Shown piece by piece: positions 1-8,782 of a stretch of DNA of 64,000 nt. This stretch comes from Tropicimonas sp033101155. GTDB lineage: Bacteria > Pseudomonadota > Alphaproteobacteria > Rhodobacterales > Rhodobacteraceae. The DNA lies in the NCBI RefSeq assembly GCF_033101155.1, contig NZ_JAWMPX010000005.1, positions 150,360-214,359 of the forward strand. The letters run 5' to 3'. Both the position numbers and the translations under genes were made by a program. The notes below the pieces were generated by a model. That model made no database searches, was not told where the DNA came from, and saw only the letters and a program-made list of their open reading frames with translations. Position 1 is the stretch's first letter. Every line of letters starts with the position of its first letter.

Positions 1-86
1 TGCCCTTCACCCGCGAGGCAGTCCCAACGGTGGATATCGCCTCGGGCCGCATTGTGGCGGACCCGCCCGAGGGGCTCTTCGAATGA
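1..86 (+). CDS. rimM: RimM, 16S rRNA processing protein (C-terminal end only)
   Basis: Only the last 27 codons are inside the window, read from base 3. They carry the PFTREAVP...VDPPEG-type tail usual for RimM, the ribosome maturation factor that binds S19 and assists 30S assembly. The TGA stop overlaps the ATG of the next gene (ATGA), so the two are probably translationally coupled. The call rests on the tail motif plus trmD two genes downstream, the usual rimM-trmD order. The gene is cut by the window edge. Confidence 0.75.
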   Translation, partial: PFTREAVPTVDIASGRIVADPPEGLFE

Positions 87-1012
87 AATTCGGCGGCCTC
101 GCGATTGCCGGGGCGCTGTTCTACGCCGCCCCGATCGGCGCGGGGCTGACCGGGGCGCCTTATATCGCGGCGCTCGCCTTCGCGGGGCTGTTCTTTCTCT
201 GGGTCATGGTGATGAAGTCAGAGCCGTTCCGCGACGGACCGGCCATGATCCTGCCGACGCTGATGATCCATTTCGCACTTGCATCGGCCTGTCTCGGCCT
301 CGGGCACCTGCTGCGCGCCCTGCTCGGCATCGAGGCCACCGCGCCGCTGGCCGGCTGGCTCGGGCTCGGGCTTGGCGGGATCGCACTCGGGCGCATCCTC
401 TGGGTGCCGAAGAAAGAGGCCGAGATCGAAGCTATTGCCGAGACAGCCCTGAAAAAGCTCAATGACTTCGCCGAGGAGGCGGAAGTCTTCCTCGAGGAGA
501 CGCCAGACCTGCCGCTGCTTCACCCGACCGAAGCGGAGGCGGCGGCGCTGGCGCAGGCCTTTGGCGCGCTCGACGCGCTGCCCGCCGAAGTCGCCTCGGA
601 GGATGACATCCGCCGCATCCTGACGCCGCTGGAAGCCGAGCTGCGCCCGCATATCCTGCTTGATGCCCTGCTCGACCGGGCCGCACGGACACGCACCCGA
701 CGAGATCGCCGCGCGGGTTTGCTGCTGGCCAGCGAAACCGGGTTCGCCCGGGCAGAACGTGGAACGAAGCGGATGGCGGCTGTCTTCGAGCAGATCGTGG
801 AAGCCGCGGATGTGATCACGCTGGCGCAGTACCTGTTGGCGGCCAGAGACCTTCTGAGGGACGACCCGTCGCGCGAGACGGAATTGCCTGCGCTTCAACG
901 ACTTCTCGACATCTCCGAACAAATCGAGGGAGAGCAGCCGGACCTGGCCGAGGAGCTGGTCGCGCTGGCGCAGCAGATCGAGGATATCAGACAGGAAGAT
1001 GAGCATGAGTGA
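83..1012 (+). CDS. Membrane protein of unknown function between rimM and trmD
   Basis: This 309-residue protein has about four hydrophobic segments in residues 1-110, including a Gly/Leu-rich pair around 60-108. A long, acidic, Leu/Ala/Glu-rich, probably helical cytoplasmic part follows (115-309). The ATG overlaps the rimM stop, and the 3' end overlaps the trmD start, so it sits in the rimM-trmD translation operon. I recognise no catalytic motif and assign no function. Co-expression with tRNA and rRNA modification genes is inferred from the overlaps alone. Confidence 0.8.
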   Translation: MKFGGLAIAGALFYAAPIGAGLTGAPYIAALAFAGLFFLWVMVMKSEPFRDGPAMILPTLMIHFALASACLGLGHLLRALLGIEATAPLAGWLGLGLGGIALGRILWVPKKEAEIEAIAETALKKLNDFAEEAEVFLEETPDLPLLHPTEAEAAALAQAFGALDALPAEVASEDDIRRILTPLEAELRPHILLDALLDRAARTRTRRDRRAGLLLASETGFARAERGTKRMAAVFEQIVEAADVITLAQYLLAARDLLRDDPSRETELPALQRLLDISEQIEGEQPDLAEELVALAQQIEDIRQEDEHE

Positions 1013-1814
1013 AGGTCCGAAATCCCACGGCAGGCTCTCTATCCGTGCCAGCCTCGTTCCGCGCGACCTGATGGGCGAGAGCCCGACGCTGGCGCAGGCC
1101 TGGAAAGCGCGGATCGTGACTTTGTTCCCCGGCGCATTTCCGGGCGTACTGGGCGAAAGCCTGACCGGGAAGGCGTTGCAAGAGGGGCTGTGGTCGCTGG
1201 AGACCATCGACCTGCGGACTTTCGGCGCGGGCCGGCACCGCAATGTCGACGACACGCCGACGGGCGGCGGTGCCGGGATGGTGCTGCGCCCCGACGTTGT
1301 CTCGAGGGCGCTGGACGAAGGGTTGCGCGACACACCGCGCGATCGGAAACGCTGGCCGCTGGTCTATCTCTCGCCGCGCGGGAAGCGGTTTGATCAGGCG
1401 ACGGCACGCAGCTGGGCCGCCGCAGACGGGATAACGCTGCTCTGCGGCCGTTTCGAAGGGGTCGATCAACGGGTGCTTGATGCCTATGAGATTGAAGAGG
1501 TGTCACTGGGCGATTTCGTCCTGACCGGTGGCGAGATTGCCGCCCAGGCGATGATCGACGCGACGGTGCGGCTGCTGCCCGGCGTTCTGGGAAATCAGGC
1601 GTCAACCGAGGAAGAAAGCTTCTCGGACGGGCTATTGGAACATCCCCAGTTCACCCGGCCGAATGCGTGGCGCGGGCGGGCGGTGCCGGAAGTGCTCCTG
1701 TCCGGTCACCACGCGAAGATCGCCGAATGGCGGCGCGCACAGGCCGAAGCCCTGACGCAGGAACGCCGTCCGGATCTCTGGCGCGACTGGCTGGCGCGCA
1801 AGGGCGAGGCGTGA
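1005..1814 (+). CDS. trmD: tRNA (guanine-37-N1)-methyltransferase TrmD
   Basis: TrmD uses S-adenosylmethionine to methylate G37 of tRNAs reading CNN codons, which prevents +1 frameshifting. The sequence shows the family blocks TLFPGAFPGVLG, the GGGAGMV loop, YLSPRGKRFDQ, and the knot region LCGRFEGVDQR...EEVSLGDFVLTGGE. About 35 extra residues precede the TLFPG core. An ATG at 999 is in frame, but the AGGA at 993-996 is far better spaced for the ATG at 1005, so I prefer that start. It overlaps the upstream gene. rplS, a common downstream partner, is not seen; ctaD follows instead. Confidence 0.95.
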   Translation: MSEGPKSHGRLSIRASLVPRDLMGESPTLAQAWKARIVTLFPGAFPGVLGESLTGKALQEGLWSLETIDLRTFGAGRHRNVDDTPTGGGAGMVLRPDVVSRALDEGLRDTPRDRKRWPLVYLSPRGKRFDQATARSWAAADGITLLCGRFEGVDQRVLDAYEIEEVSLGDFVLTGGEIAAQAMIDATVRLLPGVLGNQASTEEESFSDGLLEHPQFTRPNAWRGRAVPEVLLSGHHAKIAEWRRAQAEALTQERRPDLWRDWLARKGEA

Positions 1815-2119
1815 CGCCGGGCTTTCGCCCATGAGATCGCCCACCAACCTGTTGCGGGGCCGCCTCGAACCGGGCCTTCATGTGCAAGCCACCCCATTTC
1901 TGCGCCAGTCACCCCGCTGAACCGGGCAATTTCCGGCACCGAATGCGCGAGGCAGCACCCTCCGGCGGGCCAAATCCCGCATCCGTAATAATGTTTCGCA
2001 TCGAGCAACTTGAATGTTGCCGCTCCCATCCTATCCCCCTAGGGTGTGCCGAGGACGCGCAGGCATGCTCTTTGGGAGAGGTATGCCGCAATAAACAGGA
2101 CAAATACCGGAGGAAATGC
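1815..2119. other. Intergenic region trmD-ctaD
   Basis: This 305-base stretch has no credible gene. A GGGC/GCCC mini-hairpin lies just after the trmD stop but has no T-tract. The last 20 bases contain the strong CGGAGGA ribosome binding site of ctaD. An in-frame extension of ctaD to 1880 exists, but it lacks a ribosome binding site and resembles no oxidase N-terminus. Confidence 0.5.
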
Positions 2120-3793
2120 ATGGCCGATGCTGCCATTCATGGGCATGACCATGATGACGAGCGGGGATTTTTCACCCGCTGGTTCATGTCCACCAACCAT
2201 AAAGACATCGGGATTCTTTACCTGATCGTCTCGGCCGCCGTCGGCTTCATTGCCGTCTTCTTTACCGTGCTGATGCGTATCGAGCTGATGACGCCGGGCG
2301 TGCAACACATGTGCATGGAAGGCTTTCGGCTCTTTGCCAGCTCGACGGAAGGCTGTACGCCAAACGGTCATATCTGGAACGTGCTGATCACCGCCCACGG
2401 GATCCTGATGATGTTCTTCGTCGTCATTCCCGCGCTTTTCGGCGGGTTTGGCAACTATTTCATGCCGTTGCAGATCGGCGCGCCGGACATGGCCTTCCCG
2501 CGGCTCAACAACCTGAGCTTCTGGCTGTATTTCGCAGGCTGCTGCCTCGCCGTCTGCTCGGTGCTCAGCCCCGGTGGCAACGGCCAGCTCGGTTCCGGCG
2601 TCGGATGGGTGCTTTACCCGCCGCTTTCGGTGCGTGAAGGCGGCTTCTCGATGGATCTGGCGATCTTCGCTGTCCACGTCTCGGGCGCGAGTTCGATTCT
2701 TGGTGCGATCAACATGATCACCACCTTCCTGAACATGCGCGCCCCGGGCATGACGCTGCACAAGGTGCCGCTCTTCGCCTGGTCGATCTTCGTCACCGCC
2801 TGGCTGATTCTTCTGAGCTTGCCCGTTCTGGCCGGCGCCATCACCATGCTGCTGACAGACCGCAATTTCGGCACAACCTTCTTCGATCCCGCCGGTGGCG
2901 GCGACCCGATTCTCTACCAGCACATCCTGTGGTTCTTCGGACACCCCGAAGTCTACATCGTGATCGTGCCGGGCTTCGGCATCGCCAGCCACGTCATCGC
3001 GACCTTCTCGCGCAAGCCCATCTTCGGCTACCTGCCGATGGTCTACGCGATGGTGGCGATTGGTGTTCTGGGCTTCGTCGTCTGGGCGCACCACATGTAC
3101 ACGGTCGGCATGTCGCTCAGCCAACAGAGCTACTTCATGCTCGCCACAATGGTGATCGCGGTGCCAACAGGCATCAAGATATTCAGTTGGATCGCGACGA
3201 TGTGGGGCGGCTCGCTCGAGTTCAAGACGCCCATGCTCTTCGCCATCGGGTTCCTGCTGCTCTTCACCATCGGTGGTGTGACGGGCGTCGTGCTCTCTCA
3301 GGCCGGCATCGACCGCGCCTATCACGACACCTACTACGTGGTCGCTCACTTCCACTACACCATGTCGATGGGCGCGGCGTTCACCATCTTTGCCGGGGTC
3401 TATTTTTACATCGGCAAGATGTCGGGGCGTCAGTATCCCGAGTTCCTCGGCAAGGTCCATTTCTGGCTGTTCTTCATCAGCGTGAACCTGACCTTCTTCC
3501 CGCAGCACTTCCTCGGCCGTCAGGGCATGCCGCGCCGCTATATCGACTATCCGGAGGCCTTCGCCACCTGGAACTACCTGTCGTCGATCGGTGCGCTGCT
3601 GGGCTTCGCCTCCTTCCTGCTCTTCTTCTACATCGTCTATGTCACGCTGCGGAAAGGCGAGAAGATCACCGAGGCGAACTATTGGAACGAGCATGCGGAC
3701 ACGCTGGAATGGACCCTGCCCTGCCCGCCGCCGGAGCATACGTTCGAGACGCTTCCGAAGCAGGAAGAATGGGACAAGGGTGCTGCGCATTGA
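2120..3793 (+). CDS. ctaD: Cytochrome c oxidase subunit I (aa3 type)
   Basis: This is the catalytic subunit of the aa3 terminal oxidase, a 557-residue polytopic inner-membrane protein reducing O2 to water with proton pumping. His93 (ITAHG) fits the heme a ligand. His275 in WFFGHPEVY with its Tyr fits the CuB His-Tyr pair, and His324/His325 in WAHHMYT the other CuB ligands. HFHYTMSMG carries the heme a3 and second heme a ligands. The start at 2120 follows a CGGAGGA site and gives the usual N-terminus ahead of STNHKDIGILY. Subunits II and III are not adjacent. A strong terminator follows. Confidence 0.97.
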   Translation: MADAAIHGHDHDDERGFFTRWFMSTNHKDIGILYLIVSAAVGFIAVFFTVLMRIELMTPGVQHMCMEGFRLFASSTEGCTPNGHIWNVLITAHGILMMFFVVIPALFGGFGNYFMPLQIGAPDMAFPRLNNLSFWLYFAGCCLAVCSVLSPGGNGQLGSGVGWVLYPPLSVREGGFSMDLAIFAVHVSGASSILGAINMITTFLNMRAPGMTLHKVPLFAWSIFVTAWLILLSLPVLAGAITMLLTDRNFGTTFFDPAGGGDPILYQHILWFFGHPEVYIVIVPGFGIASHVIATFSRKPIFGYLPMVYAMVAIGVLGFVVWAHHMYTVGMSLSQQSYFMLATMVIAVPTGIKIFSWIATMWGGSLEFKTPMLFAIGFLLLFTIGGVTGVVLSQAGIDRAYHDTYYVVAHFHYTMSMGAAFTIFAGVYFYIGKMSGRQYPEFLGKVHFWLFFISVNLTFFPQHFLGRQGMPRRYIDYPEAFATWNYLSSIGALLGFASFLLFFYIVYVTLRKGEKITEANYWNEHADTLEWTLPCPPPEHTFETLPKQEEWDKGAAH

Positions 3794-3827
3794 CGCTGGC
3801 CCACTGATCCCGCTCGGATGAGATCGA

Positions 3828-3860
3828 GGGCCCTGGCGGAAACGCCGGGGCCCTTTTCCT
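3828..3860 (+). terminator. Rho-independent terminator of ctaD
   Basis: An 11-bp GC-rich stem (3828-3838 with 3843-3853, one imperfect pair) closes a GAAA tetraloop and is followed by TTTTCC. It lies 35 bases after the ctaD stop. Confidence 0.85.
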
Positions 3861-3936
3861 TTCCAATTGCCCGAAGCTCGCCAGTTCAGGCGCATAGCAG
3901 TCATCCGAATGACTTGAGCGATCAGCGGAGGTCCCC

Positions 3937-4437
3937 TTGCCCTACGAATGGATCCCACCCGACCCCACCACCCCGGCAGCGCCGGAGCGCGAACTCCACC
4001 TGTGGCCACACCGCTCGCTGCCCAAGCGCGGCTTCGTCGGATTTATCGCTGGCACCTTCCTGCTGCTGCTTCTCCCGCTCTATCCTGCCATCGGTTCGCC
4101 CGTGCTCTGGGGCCTGCTCCCCTTTCTGATGGGCACGCTGGGCTTGCTCTACTGGGCGATCCAGAAGAGTTATCGCGATGGCGAGATTCTCGAGGAGCTT
4201 CGCATCTGGGAGGACCGCGTCCGGCTCGAACGCCATTCCCGCCACAGCCCGACGCAGGACTGGGAGGCCAACCCGCATTGGGTCGAAATCAAGCTCCATG
4301 AAAAGGGCGGCCCCATCGCGAATTACGTGACGCTGCGGGGCGCTGGCCGGGAGGTCGAGATCGGCGCCTTCCTCAGCGACGATGAGCGCGTTGACCTTTA
4401 CCACGAACTGGCGCGATACCTGCCTTCCAGGGGGTAA
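3937..4437 (+). CDS. DUF2244 membrane protein (TTG start)
   Basis: This 166-residue protein matches the DUF2244 pattern: an N-terminal MPYEW...LWPHRSL segment, two adjacent hydrophobic helices (about 33-73), then a cytoplasmic part with ILEELRIWEDRVRLER and a WVEIKLHE motif. The family often sits near cytochrome oxidase genes, as here, but its function is unknown. The start is TTG with GGAG at 3927-3930, six bases upstream. The nearest in-frame ATG would remove the conserved N-terminus. The next gene begins 7 bases after the stop. Confidence 0.85.
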   Translation: MPYEWIPPDPTTPAAPERELHLWPHRSLPKRGFVGFIAGTFLLLLLPLYPAIGSPVLWGLLPFLMGTLGLLYWAIQKSYRDGEILEELRIWEDRVRLERHSRHSPTQDWEANPHWVEIKLHEKGGPIANYVTLRGAGREVEIGAFLSDDERVDLYHELARYLPSRG

Positions 4438-4444
4438 TCTCGAC

Positions 4445-5359
4445 ATGGCACAAGTTCCCGCCACACCGAAACCGCGCCGGCTGCTCAACCGGCTCGCGGC
4501 GGTGACGCTCGGTCCGCGCTGGACCTATGAGAAACTGGCAACCCAGTGGTCCGAGGAGGCCGCACTGGAGCGCCGCGCCCATGCCCGCCCGGGCCCTGTT
4601 CAGGACCCTTCCGTGGTCTTTCTCACCCCGCTGGTCGGCCGTCATCATGTCGGCAACTGGAACGATGTCGAGGCCCGGCTGGCCGATACTGTCGCAAGCT
4701 GGCGCGCACAGAGCTCTGGTCGCTGGCACGCCGTGATCTGCGGTCAGGACCGGCCCGACAGCATCGAGTTCGACGACCAGATCCGTTTCCTTCCCTTCAC
4801 CAAGCCCTTCGAAGGAAATGACAAATGGGCCAAGCTGGATCAGCTGTGCCGGGCTCTGCCCGCACTCGCCCTGGGCTCCGGCTACGCCATGCCCTTCGAC
4901 GCCGATGACATGCTCGCCCCCGGCGCCGTGGCCGAGATGATCCATCGCAAGGCGCGCGGCGGCTATCTGGTCACGCGTGGCTGGGTGATGGACGCACAAA
5001 GCCGTGAGGTCGGCCTCTGCGCGCCGCAAACCCTGCTGGCGCCGGGCCGAAAGGCGTTCTGGAAGATGTGCGGCTCCTGCGCCGCCTTCCGCTTTGACTT
5101 CAGCCACGACCAGCAGGACGGCGAATATCTTGCCGCGATCACCAGCCACGAACACCGCATGTTCCCCTATCTCGCATCGCTTGCGGGCCGGCCACTGACC
5201 CCCCTGAATCAGGAGGCGGTTCTTTACGTGGTCAATCACGGTGAAAATTTCGGCACGCGTCGCGGCCGCGTCGGGTTCAAGACCCGCTACGTGAAACGAT
5301 TCCCGGTCACGGATGCCGGCATCCTGTCCCAGATCGAGGCGGAGTTTCCGATGGCCTGA
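4445..5359 (+). CDS. Putative glycosyltransferase-like protein
   Basis: This 304-residue soluble protein carries VFLTPLVGRHHVGNW near the N-terminus and an acidic FDADDM motif mid-protein. That motif resembles the metal-binding DXD of GT-A fold sugar transferases. HAVICGQDRPDSI and FEGNDKWAKLDQL look like the nucleotide-sugar side of such a fold. The AGGGGG site at 4429-4434 supports the ATG at 4445 over an in-frame ATG at 4382 inside the previous gene. It is probably transcribed with the DUF2244 gene. The substrate is unknown and the call rests on motif resemblance only. Confidence 0.55.
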   Translation: MAQVPATPKPRRLLNRLAAVTLGPRWTYEKLATQWSEEAALERRAHARPGPVQDPSVVFLTPLVGRHHVGNWNDVEARLADTVASWRAQSSGRWHAVICGQDRPDSIEFDDQIRFLPFTKPFEGNDKWAKLDQLCRALPALALGSGYAMPFDADDMLAPGAVAEMIHRKARGGYLVTRGWVMDAQSREVGLCAPQTLLAPGRKAFWKMCGSCAAFRFDFSHDQQDGEYLAAITSHEHRMFPYLASLAGRPLTPLNQEAVLYVVNHGENFGTRRGRVGFKTRYVKRFPVTDAGILSQIEAEFPMA

Positions 5360-5419
5360 CCGCCAGGTCCCGGAAAGCGCCCCCCGTAAAGCACCGTGCA
5401 AGGCGGGCGCGAGAACGCC

Positions 5420-5848
5420 CTACCCGCGAACATATTGCACAAGCTGGTCGATGTTGAACTGATGCTCGTCGATCATGCTCTTCATCAGGTCTCCGATGGA
5501 AACCAGGCCAACCAGCCGGCCGTCATCAACGACCGGAAGATGGCGGATTCGTTTCTCTGTCATCAGCGCCATGCAGGCTTTCACCGTCTGATCCGAAGCC
5601 ACACAGATGACATTCGGCTCCATGACATCCCCGACAGGCGTGGTCGGCGACGCTCTCCCAACAAGGAATACCTTCCTGGCATATTGGCGCTCGGTGAAGA
5701 TTCCTTCGATCGCCTCTCCGGACATCACCATCACCGCGCCGATATCCGCCTCGTCCATGAGCCGTAAGGCATCCAGCACCATATCTTCGGGGCCCACGGA
5801 TTCCACCGCATACCCCTTTTGTTCAAGAATCTGCTTGATCGTCGTCAT
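5420..5848 (-). CDS. CBS-domain protein (paired CBS motifs)
   Basis: The 142 residues form one Bateman module. CBS1 covers about residues 8-65 (SVGPEDMVLDALRLMDEADIG) and CBS2 about 75-135 (VMEPNVICVASDQTVKACM...RIRHLPVVDDGRLVGLVSIGDL). Such stand-alone modules bind adenine nucleotides and act as energy or redox sensors; the partner here is unknown. An AGGAGG site precedes the ATG. It is monocistronic, and the upstream region holds an FNR-like half-palindrome (see the separate entry). Confidence 0.9.
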   Translation of the reverse strand: MTTIKQILEQKGYAVESVGPEDMVLDALRLMDEADIGAVMVMSGEAIEGIFTERQYARKVFLVGRASPTTPVGDVMEPNVICVASDQTVKACMALMTEKRIRHLPVVDDGRLVGLVSIGDLMKSMIDEHQFNIDQLVQYVRG

Positions 5849-5944
5849 GTCGGGCCTCCTTTCGGATTACGTGGACGCCCTGTCCCTCCCGCGATCTGTG
5901 CATTGGCTGAGTTCACAGGGGACGATGAACTCGGAGTTGGGTCA

Positions 5945-5958
5945 ATGACATGTATCAA
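5945..5958 (-). promoter_or_regulatory. Weak FNR/FnrL-like site upstream of the CBS gene
   Basis: Read on the minus strand the site is TTGAT-N4-GTCAT, one base from the TTGAY-N4-RTCAA form used by FNR-type regulators. It lies about 100 bases upstream of the CBS gene start. Chance occurrence is quite possible. Confidence 0.25.
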
Positions 5959-5993
5959 AACTCCGGGCGCCTCACCGGGCTTTGCTCGGCGCC

Positions 5994-6995
5994 CTAGCCC
6001 CCGGTATGGCTCATGTGGCGCGGCATCTGTCCGCCGATTTCCTGCCGGGAATAGTCGAAATCATGCCCCTTGGGCTTGCGCGCAATGGCGGCGCGGATAG
6101 CGTCCTCCAACGGCGGCGCCGTGGGTTCCCGCAAGGAAGGGCGCAGATCGGCGCGGTCTTCCTGGCCGAGGCACATGTAGAGCTCGCCGGTGCAGGTCAG
6201 CCGCACGCGGTTGCAGCTTTCACAGAAATTGTGGGTCAGCGGGGTGATGAACCCGACCTTCTGCCCGGTCTCGTCCAGCCGGACATAGCGCGCCGGCCCC
6301 CCTGTGCTTTCGGCGAGATCGATCAGGCTGTAGCGCTCGGCAAGCCGCGCCCGCAGCTCCTTGAGCGGCCAGTATTGCGACAGCCGATCCTCTTCGCCCA
6401 TATCGCCCATCGGCATGACCTCGATGAAGGTCAGGTCCATGTCGCGGGACGCGCACCATTCGACCATGTCGAACAGCTCATCCTCGTTGAACCCCTTGAG
6501 CGCCACAGCGTTGATCTTGACCCGCAGCCCGGCCGCCTGCGCCGCATCGATCCCGCGGATCACATTCGGCAAACGGCCCCAACGGGTGATTTCGGCGAAC
6601 TTCGTCTCGTTGAGCGTGTCGAGCGAGATATTGACTCGACGCATGCCGAGCGCGGCCAGATCAGGTGCGAACCGGTGCAGCTGCGAGCCATTTGTCGTCA
6701 GGGTCAGTTCCTGCAACGCGCCGCTCTCAAGATGCCGGGCCATGGCCTCGAAATAGGTCATGATCCCGCGCCGAACCAGCGGCTCCCCCCCGGTCACGCG
6801 CAGCTTGCGCACACCGAGGCCTATGAAGGCGGAGGAGACTGTGTCCAGTTCCTCCAGAGTCAGAAGCTGTCGTTTCGGAAGAAACGTCATGTCTTCGGAC
6901 ATGCAATAACTGCAGCGAAAATCGCAGCGGTCGGTTACCGAAACCCGGAGATAGTTCACGGGGCGTTGAAACGGGTCGATCAGGGGCGCTTCCAT
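5994..6995 (-). CDS. moaA: GTP 3',8-cyclase MoaA (molybdopterin biosynthesis)
   Basis: MoaA is a radical-SAM enzyme that, with MoaC, converts GTP to cyclic pyranopterin monophosphate in molybdenum cofactor synthesis. The 333-residue protein has the N-terminal RVSVTDRCDFRCSYC cluster motif (CX3CX2C), GGEPL, and the C-terminal second cluster motif CESCNRVRLTCTG. It ends with the conserved Gly-Gly tail. The frame stays open upstream, but the ATG at 6995 gives the usual N-terminus (PLIDPFQR..NYLRVSVTDRC). No other moa gene is adjacent. Confidence 0.96.
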   Translation of the reverse strand: MEAPLIDPFQRPVNYLRVSVTDRCDFRCSYCMSEDMTFLPKRQLLTLEELDTVSSAFIGLGVRKLRVTGGEPLVRRGIMTYFEAMARHLESGALQELTLTTNGSQLHRFAPDLAALGMRRVNISLDTLNETKFAEITRWGRLPNVIRGIDAAQAAGLRVKINAVALKGFNEDELFDMVEWCASRDMDLTFIEVMPMGDMGEEDRLSQYWPLKELRARLAERYSLIDLAESTGGPARYVRLDETGQKVGFITPLTHNFCESCNRVRLTCTGELYMCLGQEDRADLRPSLREPTAPPLEDAIRAAIARKPKGHDFDYSRQEIGGQMPRHMSHTGG

Positions 6996-7109
6996 GGCGA
7001 AGAGGCTACGCTGCGGCGGGATGTGGCGCAAGTGGCCGAAAGGCGGTTGCATGGGCGGCGTGTGGGCGGCAGGCTGATGGCGTAAAAAAGGGAAGCGGGA
7101 GAGGCGGTC

Positions 7110-7583
7110 ATGACGCCACGGATCTTGATCGTGCTGCTCGTGCTGGCGGTTGCCGGATGCAGCGAGATGACGCGAACGCAGTCGGGCAATGGCCCGCTCT
7201 CGGCCACGGCGCCGACCGAGACAGGCGCGGGAACGGTGGTTCCGGCAACGAATGCCACGACGGTCGAGCAATTCGACACGACCAGTTCGGCCGAACGCAG
7301 GGCCGCGGCCAGCGCACCGGCGGATATCGCCGAGGTGCGACTGGGCACCACTGTCGCCTCGCTGGGCGACCCCGCGGATCCGGGATTCTGGGCAGAGACC
7401 GGGCTGGTCGACCAGGTCACGACAGGGCGGCTGGAATTCCCCGGGGCAGGCACCTCGGTCAAGGTCGAGCTGCGTCCGTCGGGCGGCTCGCCGGGCTCGG
7501 GCACACGGGTCAGCCTGCCGGCAATGCGGGTGCTTGAAGCACCGCTGACGGCGCTGCCGGAACTGGTGGTCTATTCGAGCTAG
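7110..7583 (+). CDS. Putative lipoprotein
   Basis: The 157-residue protein starts with a short hydrophobic signal ending in a lipobox (LAVAGC, Cys17), so export and lipidation are likely. A Thr/Ala-rich linker follows, then a compact domain with TVASLGDPADPGFWAETGLV, VELRPSGGSPGSGTRVSL and LEAPLTALPELVVY. Relatives occur in Rhodobacterales, sometimes with unconvincing enzyme names; I see no enzyme motif. It runs divergently from moaA and converges with the GNAT gene. Function unknown. Confidence 0.75.
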   Translation: MTPRILIVLLVLAVAGCSEMTRTQSGNGPLSATAPTETGAGTVVPATNATTVEQFDTTSSAERRAAASAPADIAEVRLGTTVASLGDPADPGFWAETGLVDQVTTGRLEFPGAGTSVKVELRPSGGSPGSGTRVSLPAMRVLEAPLTALPELVVYSS

Positions 7584-7588
7584 GCCGT

Positions 7589-8137
7589 TCAGCCATCGCC
7601 TGACGGGCTTTGCGGCGTCTCGCTGCCAAGGCCAAGGGGGCGCTGCATATAGACGGTGTCCACCCATTGCCCGTGCTTGAAACCGACAGCCTTGAGCGTG
7701 CCGATTTCCTCGAAGCCAAGCCTGCGATGCAGTTCAACCGAGCCGCGATTGGCCGAATTGCCGATCACCGCGACCATCTGGCGACGCCAGCCGGTCTCAC
7801 ATCGGGCAATCAACGCCTCAAGAAGCGCCCGTCCGATGCCGCGCCCGCGCGCCGCTTCGGACACATAGACCGAATCTTCGATTGTATTGCGATAGGCCGG
7901 GCGGGTCCGATAGATGCCCGCATAAGCATAGCCGAGAACCTGCCCGTCCAGCTCGGCGACGAGATAGGGCAAGCCGATGTCGAGAATCGCCTGCCGACGC
8001 GCACCCAGTTCGGCCGCGTCGGGCGGCACTTCCTCAAAGGTCGCCAGCCCGTGCAGTACCTCGTATTCGTAGATGGCCTGGATCGCCGGCAGATCCCGGG
8101 TTTCGCTGTCCCGAACACGGATATCGGCCGACCCCAT
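7589..8137 (-). CDS. GNAT N-acetyltransferase, phosphinothricin acetyltransferase-like
   Basis: The 182-residue protein has the GNAT acetyl-CoA loop (ARGRGIGRALL, about residues 95-105). The pattern IRVRDSETRDLPAIQAIYEYEVLHGLATFEE and the C-terminal RLGFEEIGTLKAVGFKHGQWVDTVYMQR is typical of the Pat/Bar subfamily, which acetylates small amines such as phosphinothricin or methionine sulfoximine. Its start overlaps the yqeY stop (TGATG), so it is coupled to yqeY. The real substrate cannot be read from sequence. Confidence 0.88.
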   Translation of the reverse strand: MGSADIRVRDSETRDLPAIQAIYEYEVLHGLATFEEVPPDAAELGARRQAILDIGLPYLVAELDGQVLGYAYAGIYRTRPAYRNTIEDSVYVSEAARGRGIGRALLEALIARCETGWRRQMVAVIGNSANRGSVELHRRLGFEEIGTLKAVGFKHGQWVDTVYMQRPLGLGSETPQSPSGDG

Positions 8138-8598
8138 CAGCCCAGACGGGCCTTGACCTGCGGCCCGACGGCTCCAAAATCCATCTGCCCGGTATATTTC
8201 GACTTCAGCGCGCCCATGACTTTTCCCATGTCGCGAATACTCTCGGCACCGGCCTCTTCGATGGCGGTGGCAATCGCTGCCTCGACTTCCGCCTCGCCCA
8301 ACTGCCTCGGCAGGAATTCCTCGAGCACGAGAATCTCCGCGCGCTCTTTTTCGGCGAGCTCCAGCCGCCCGCCTTCCTCGTAGGCGCGCGCACTTTCCTG
8401 GCGCTGCTTGACCATCTTGCCAAGAATTTGAAGCACCTCTGCATCGCTTGCGCCCTCGGTCACGCCCTCGGCGCGGGTAGCGATGTCACGGTCCTTGATC
8501 GCAGCCGTGATCAGCCGCAGGGTCGACAACCTGGCCGCCTGCTTGTTGCGCATCGCGTCTTTCAGACCGGCGCTCACCCGGTTTCTCAACTGAGTCAT
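8137..8598 (-). CDS. GatB/YqeY domain protein
   Basis: The 153-residue all-helical protein matches the YqeY family, related to the tRNA-binding tail of GatB: LRNRVSAGLKDAMRNKQAARLSTLRLITAAIKDRDIA at the N-terminus and a C-terminal MGKVMGALKSKYTGQMDFG...VKARLG. A role in tRNA-dependent amidation or tRNA binding is assumed for the family but unproven. It is transcribed away from carA, a common arrangement in this group. The ATG at 8598 fits the family N-terminus better than the longer open frame. Confidence 0.88.
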   Translation of the reverse strand: MTQLRNRVSAGLKDAMRNKQAARLSTLRLITAAIKDRDIATRAEGVTEGASDAEVLQILGKMVKQRQESARAYEEGGRLELAEKERAEILVLEEFLPRQLGEAEVEAAIATAIEEAGAESIRDMGKVMGALKSKYTGQMDFGAVGPQVKARLG

Positions 8599-8724
8599 GT
8601 CGGATACTCTCCCGCTGTCACGCTCTCGGACGGGGGTGATAGCGATTTCACCCCAACGTCGCAAGCGCAGCCGCCGAAACTTGCAGAAATCCCGTCAAGG
8701 CGAAACTGGCGGGTGCCCATTCTC

Positions 8725-8753
8725 TTGACGGCCCTGCGCCCGCCCCATAGGTT
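8725..8753 (+). promoter_or_regulatory. Candidate sigma-70 promoter of carA
   Basis: TTGACG at 8725-8730 is followed, 16-17 bases later, by an ATAGGT/TAGGTT element about 30 bases before the carA ATG. The -35 is good and the -10 weak. Confidence 0.35.
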
Positions 8754-8782
8754 GCCGCCGATTTGCCCGCAGGAGTTGACCG

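Noticed and set aside
2039..4009. Minus-strand open frame of 656 codons opposite ctaD
   Set aside because: It is antisense to conserved oxidase motifs, with low-complexity Arg/His/Asp composition.
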